Assembly: GCA_023818865.1 (NCBI GenBank)
Contig: JAMWDF010000040.1
Span: 1 to 15,461, forward strand
Length of the DNA: 15,461 bases
Direction of reading: 5' to 3'
Source: Candidatus Omnitrophota bacterium
GTDB taxonomy: Bacteria > Ratteibacteria > UBA8468 > B48-G9 > DSTR01
Below are positions 13,849 through 15,461 of this stretch, piece by piece (positions within the stretch are counted from its first letter, which is position 1; the number at the start of each line of letters is the position of its first letter). Position numbers and translations under genes: made by a program. The notes below the pieces were generated by a model. It did no database searches and was not told the DNA's origin. It saw only the letters and a list, made by a program, of their open reading frames with translations.

Positions 13849-14910
13849 GTGAAACCAACGAAAAAACAGATTAAGGAGTTTGCTCTTTCCCGAGGCCTGG
13901 ATCTTTTTGGGGTAGCCAACATTGAACGGTTTGAAAATGCACCCAAGAGAATGCATCCAGCCAGCATCTTTCCTGAAGTTCGGTCAGTGATTGTTGTTGG
14001 CCGGAGGATTGTCCGTGGTGGCTGGCGGGGAGTTGAAGAAGGAACCTACTGGCCCAACTATGCCTATTTTGATTACTCCGGACTGCTCAATACCTATTTT
14101 CTTCAGTTGCCTTTATATGAAACTGCCTGTTACATTGAGAACTTCGGGTACGAAGCCTGCCCGCTTTATTCAGGTATAACCAATGAGAAAGACCCACCGG
14201 ACGCAAAGCCACTCCGGCCTGGGCAGCCAACGCCAGAGGTGAACTTAGCCATCCGAATCGCCGGAGTCGCGGCTGGTGTTGGAGAAATCGGCTGGTCTAA
14301 GGTGTTTTTGACCAAGAAGTTTGGGCCAAGGCAACGGCTGGCCGCCATCCTTACTGATTTGGAATTGGAACCTGACCCGCTGGTGGAGCCAAACTCTATC
14401 TGCAAACTGGATATGGCTTGCGTCAGAGGCTGTCTTGGGGCTATTCCTCACTTCAAGGAAGGTAAATACATTGAGATTAAAATTGAGAACAAAACTTATC
14501 GGTGGGCGGATATTGATTTCGGTAAGTGCACCCTCATGTATCACGGCGGTGACCCTAGGGTCTCTCCTTTTATTCCCAAAGCGTTGCCGGGGTACAGTTT
14601 TGATGTTATGGCTCAAAAGATCAGCGAAGAATGCGCCTATAAGTTCTGCTGGCCAATGTCAACCGGCCGCTGGCGAAAAAGTGCGGAATTCCCTTCAGGC
14701 TACATCATTGAGGGTCACTACTACATCCAGTTCTGGGGCCAGGGCGGACTGGGTATTGGCTGCTCCCGGGGCTGTATGCGCAGTTGCTTTAATTATCTGG
14801 AAAAACGTGGGGTGATCCAGCAGCGGTTCAAAACAGGTTCTTTCATCAAGAGACCACGGTGGTTGTTGGATAAGACCGGTCAACCTTTACCTCCAGAAGA
14901 AAATTCATGA
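13849..14910 (+). CDS. Epoxyqueuosine reductase/reductive dehalogenase-superfamily protein, copy B
   Basis: Tandem paralogue of the preceding gene, 353 residues from the GTG at 13849. It shares GLDLFGVANIERFENAP, EVRSVIVVGRRIVRGGWRG, VEEGTYW, AGVGEIG (142-148) and FGPRQR (158-163) with TD. The C-x5-C-x3-C pattern recurs (C185, C191, C195): the usual second Cys is Asp188, and the Pro after the last Cys is Leu. It is about 73 residues longer than copy A, chiefly between the Fe-S region and the C-terminus, with C227, C262, C267 and a C-x3-C-x3-C near the end (C305, C309, C313). That tail motif matches C242/C246 of copy A, followed in both by a YLEKRG/NLEKSG-like sequence. The stop overlaps the next gene (ATGA). 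The two copies may form a heterodimer; that is inference. Confidence 0.7.
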   Translation: MKPTKKQIKEFALSRGLDLFGVANIERFENAPKRMHPASIFPEVRSVIVVGRRIVRGGWRGVEEGTYWPNYAYFDYSGLLNTYFLQLPLYETACYIENFGYEACPLYSGITNEKDPPDAKPLRPGQPTPEVNLAIRIAGVAAGVGEIGWSKVFLTKKFGPRQRLAAILTDLELEPDPLVEPNSICKLDMACVRGCLGAIPHFKEGKYIEIKIENKTYRWADIDFGKCTLMYHGGDPRVSPFIPKALPGYSFDVMAQKISEECAYKFCWPMSTGRWRKSAEFPSGYIIEGHYYIQFWGQGGLGIGCSRGCMRSCFNYLEKRGVIQQRFKTGSFIKRPRWLLDKTGQPLPPEENS

Positions 14911-15461
14911 TTGTTAAGCACGGGCGACAAGAAATTCTTTCCTATCTGGAGGATGCTTCCAACTTCCGGGATTCCCAGGCAGAAACTCTTTATATCCCAG
15001 AAAACGAAGAGGAAATCCTCCAGGTGGTAGGCGAGTGTGTTCGGAAGAAATTACCGTTGACTGTTTCTGGCGGAGGGACCGGCACAGTCGGGGGTCGGGT
15101 TGGTCGGGAGGGAGCTATTATTTCCCTGGAGAGGTTCAACCGGATTGTTTCTATCAATCCTAAAGAAAAAACGGCTACTCTCCAAGCCGGGGTGGTCATT
15201 AAAGATTTCCTGCAATCCTTGGAAAAGCAAGGTTTGTTTTACCCACCTTTCCCCACTGAACGCAGCGCCTTTATTGGCGGTAATGTCTCCACTAACGCTT
15301 CTGGAGAGTACAGTTTTCGCTTTGGAGCCACCAGAAGATATGTTCAGCGGGTTAGAATGGTGTTAAGCCCAGGCGAGGTTGTTGAAATTAAAAGAGGAGA
15401 ATCCCAGGAAAAAGATGGCGTTATCCCTTTGGGTCGGCTAAAAATACCGCTACCTTCTTAC
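14907..15461 (+). CDS. GlcD-type FAD-linked oxidase, 3'-truncated
   Basis: N-terminal 185 residues of an FAD-dependent oxidoreductase of the PCMH/VAO fold, the family of glycolate oxidase GlcD, D-lactate dehydrogenase and alkyl-DHAP synthase; I translated it directly because the frame runs off the right edge. The FAD-binding motifs are present: YIPENEEEILQVVGECV (29-45), the pyrophosphate loop SGGGTGTVGGRVG (54-66), LQAGVVIKDF (92-101), then YPPFPTERSAFIGGNVSTNA with SGEYSFRFGATRRYV. The start ATG overlaps the stop of the previous gene, so its product is made together with the two reductase-like proteins and may pass electrons to or from them. The substrate is unknown. About 270 or more residues, including the substrate-side domain, lie beyond the window. 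Confidence 0.85.
   Translation, partial: MIVKHGRQEILSYLEDASNFRDSQAETLYIPENEEEILQVVGECVRKKLPLTVSGGGTGTVGGRVGREGAIISLERFNRIVSINPKEKTATLQAGVVIKDFLQSLEKQGLFYPPFPTERSAFIGGNVSTNASGEYSFRFGATRRYVQRVRMVLSPGEVVEIKRGESQEKDGVIPLGRLKIPLPSY

Noticed and set aside
1..15461. CRISPR arrays, tRNA/rRNA genes, insertion sequences, integrase or phage genes
   Set aside because: I looked on both strands and saw no regularly spaced repeats, no tRNA-like cloverleaf in the gaps and no such protein families.

Overview
The window looks like a chromosomal segment of an uncultivated, probably anaerobic, diderm bacterium. The diderm reading rests on an MlaE-MlaF-MlaD (MCE) lipid-transport operon. The anaerobic reading rests on a V/A-type ATPase subunit I and a pair of Fe-S/cobalamin-type reductase-like proteins. 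Isoprenoids appear to be made by the MEP pathway (ispD). I cannot assign a phylum with confidence; the gene set would suit lineages such as Aerophobota, Atribacterota or Omnitrophota, but that is only a guess. Every gene I can support is on the + strand, packed with short gaps or overlaps. I see no tRNA, rRNA, CRISPR array, transposase or phage gene.

Layout. (1) 1-1013: a 5'-truncated replicative helicase gene (dnaB), markedly A+T-rich. (2) 1014-1168: an A+T-rich gap with promoter-like elements and a repeated motif. (3) 1169-5292: mlaE, mlaF, mlaD and radA, linked by a 2-base gap and two overlaps, so retrograde or anterograde lipid transport is probably co-transcribed with a DNA-repair ATPase. 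(4) 5289-8292: a good sigma70-type promoter at the end of radA, then a PIN-TRAM membrane protein (YacL family), ispD and argJ, the last two overlapping. (5) 8293-10905: a lone V-type ATPase subunit I directly abutting argJ, then a small MscS-like 'TM_helix' membrane protein. (6) 10906-12935: a GntR/LacI-type hybrid regulator preceded by a 12-bp inverted repeat that may be its operator, and a secreted glutamine-amidotransferase-like protein. (7) 12993-15461: two tandem paralogous proteins of the epoxyqueuosine reductase/reductive dehalogenase superfamily, then the start of a GlcD-type FAD-linked oxidase that runs off the window.

Most of the window is conserved housekeeping. The part most worth a second look is 10.9-15.5 kb. 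There the paired reductase-like proteins both lack the same cysteine of the usual CxxCxxCxxxCP ferredoxin motif and lie in one translationally coupled unit with an FAD oxidase, downstream of a sugar-type regulator. That this set forms one redox pathway is inference from gene order. Other observations are a base-composition step inside mlaE near 1.55 kb, isolation of the V-ATPase subunit I from the rest of its complex, and unusual substitutions in otherwise invariant ArgJ motifs.
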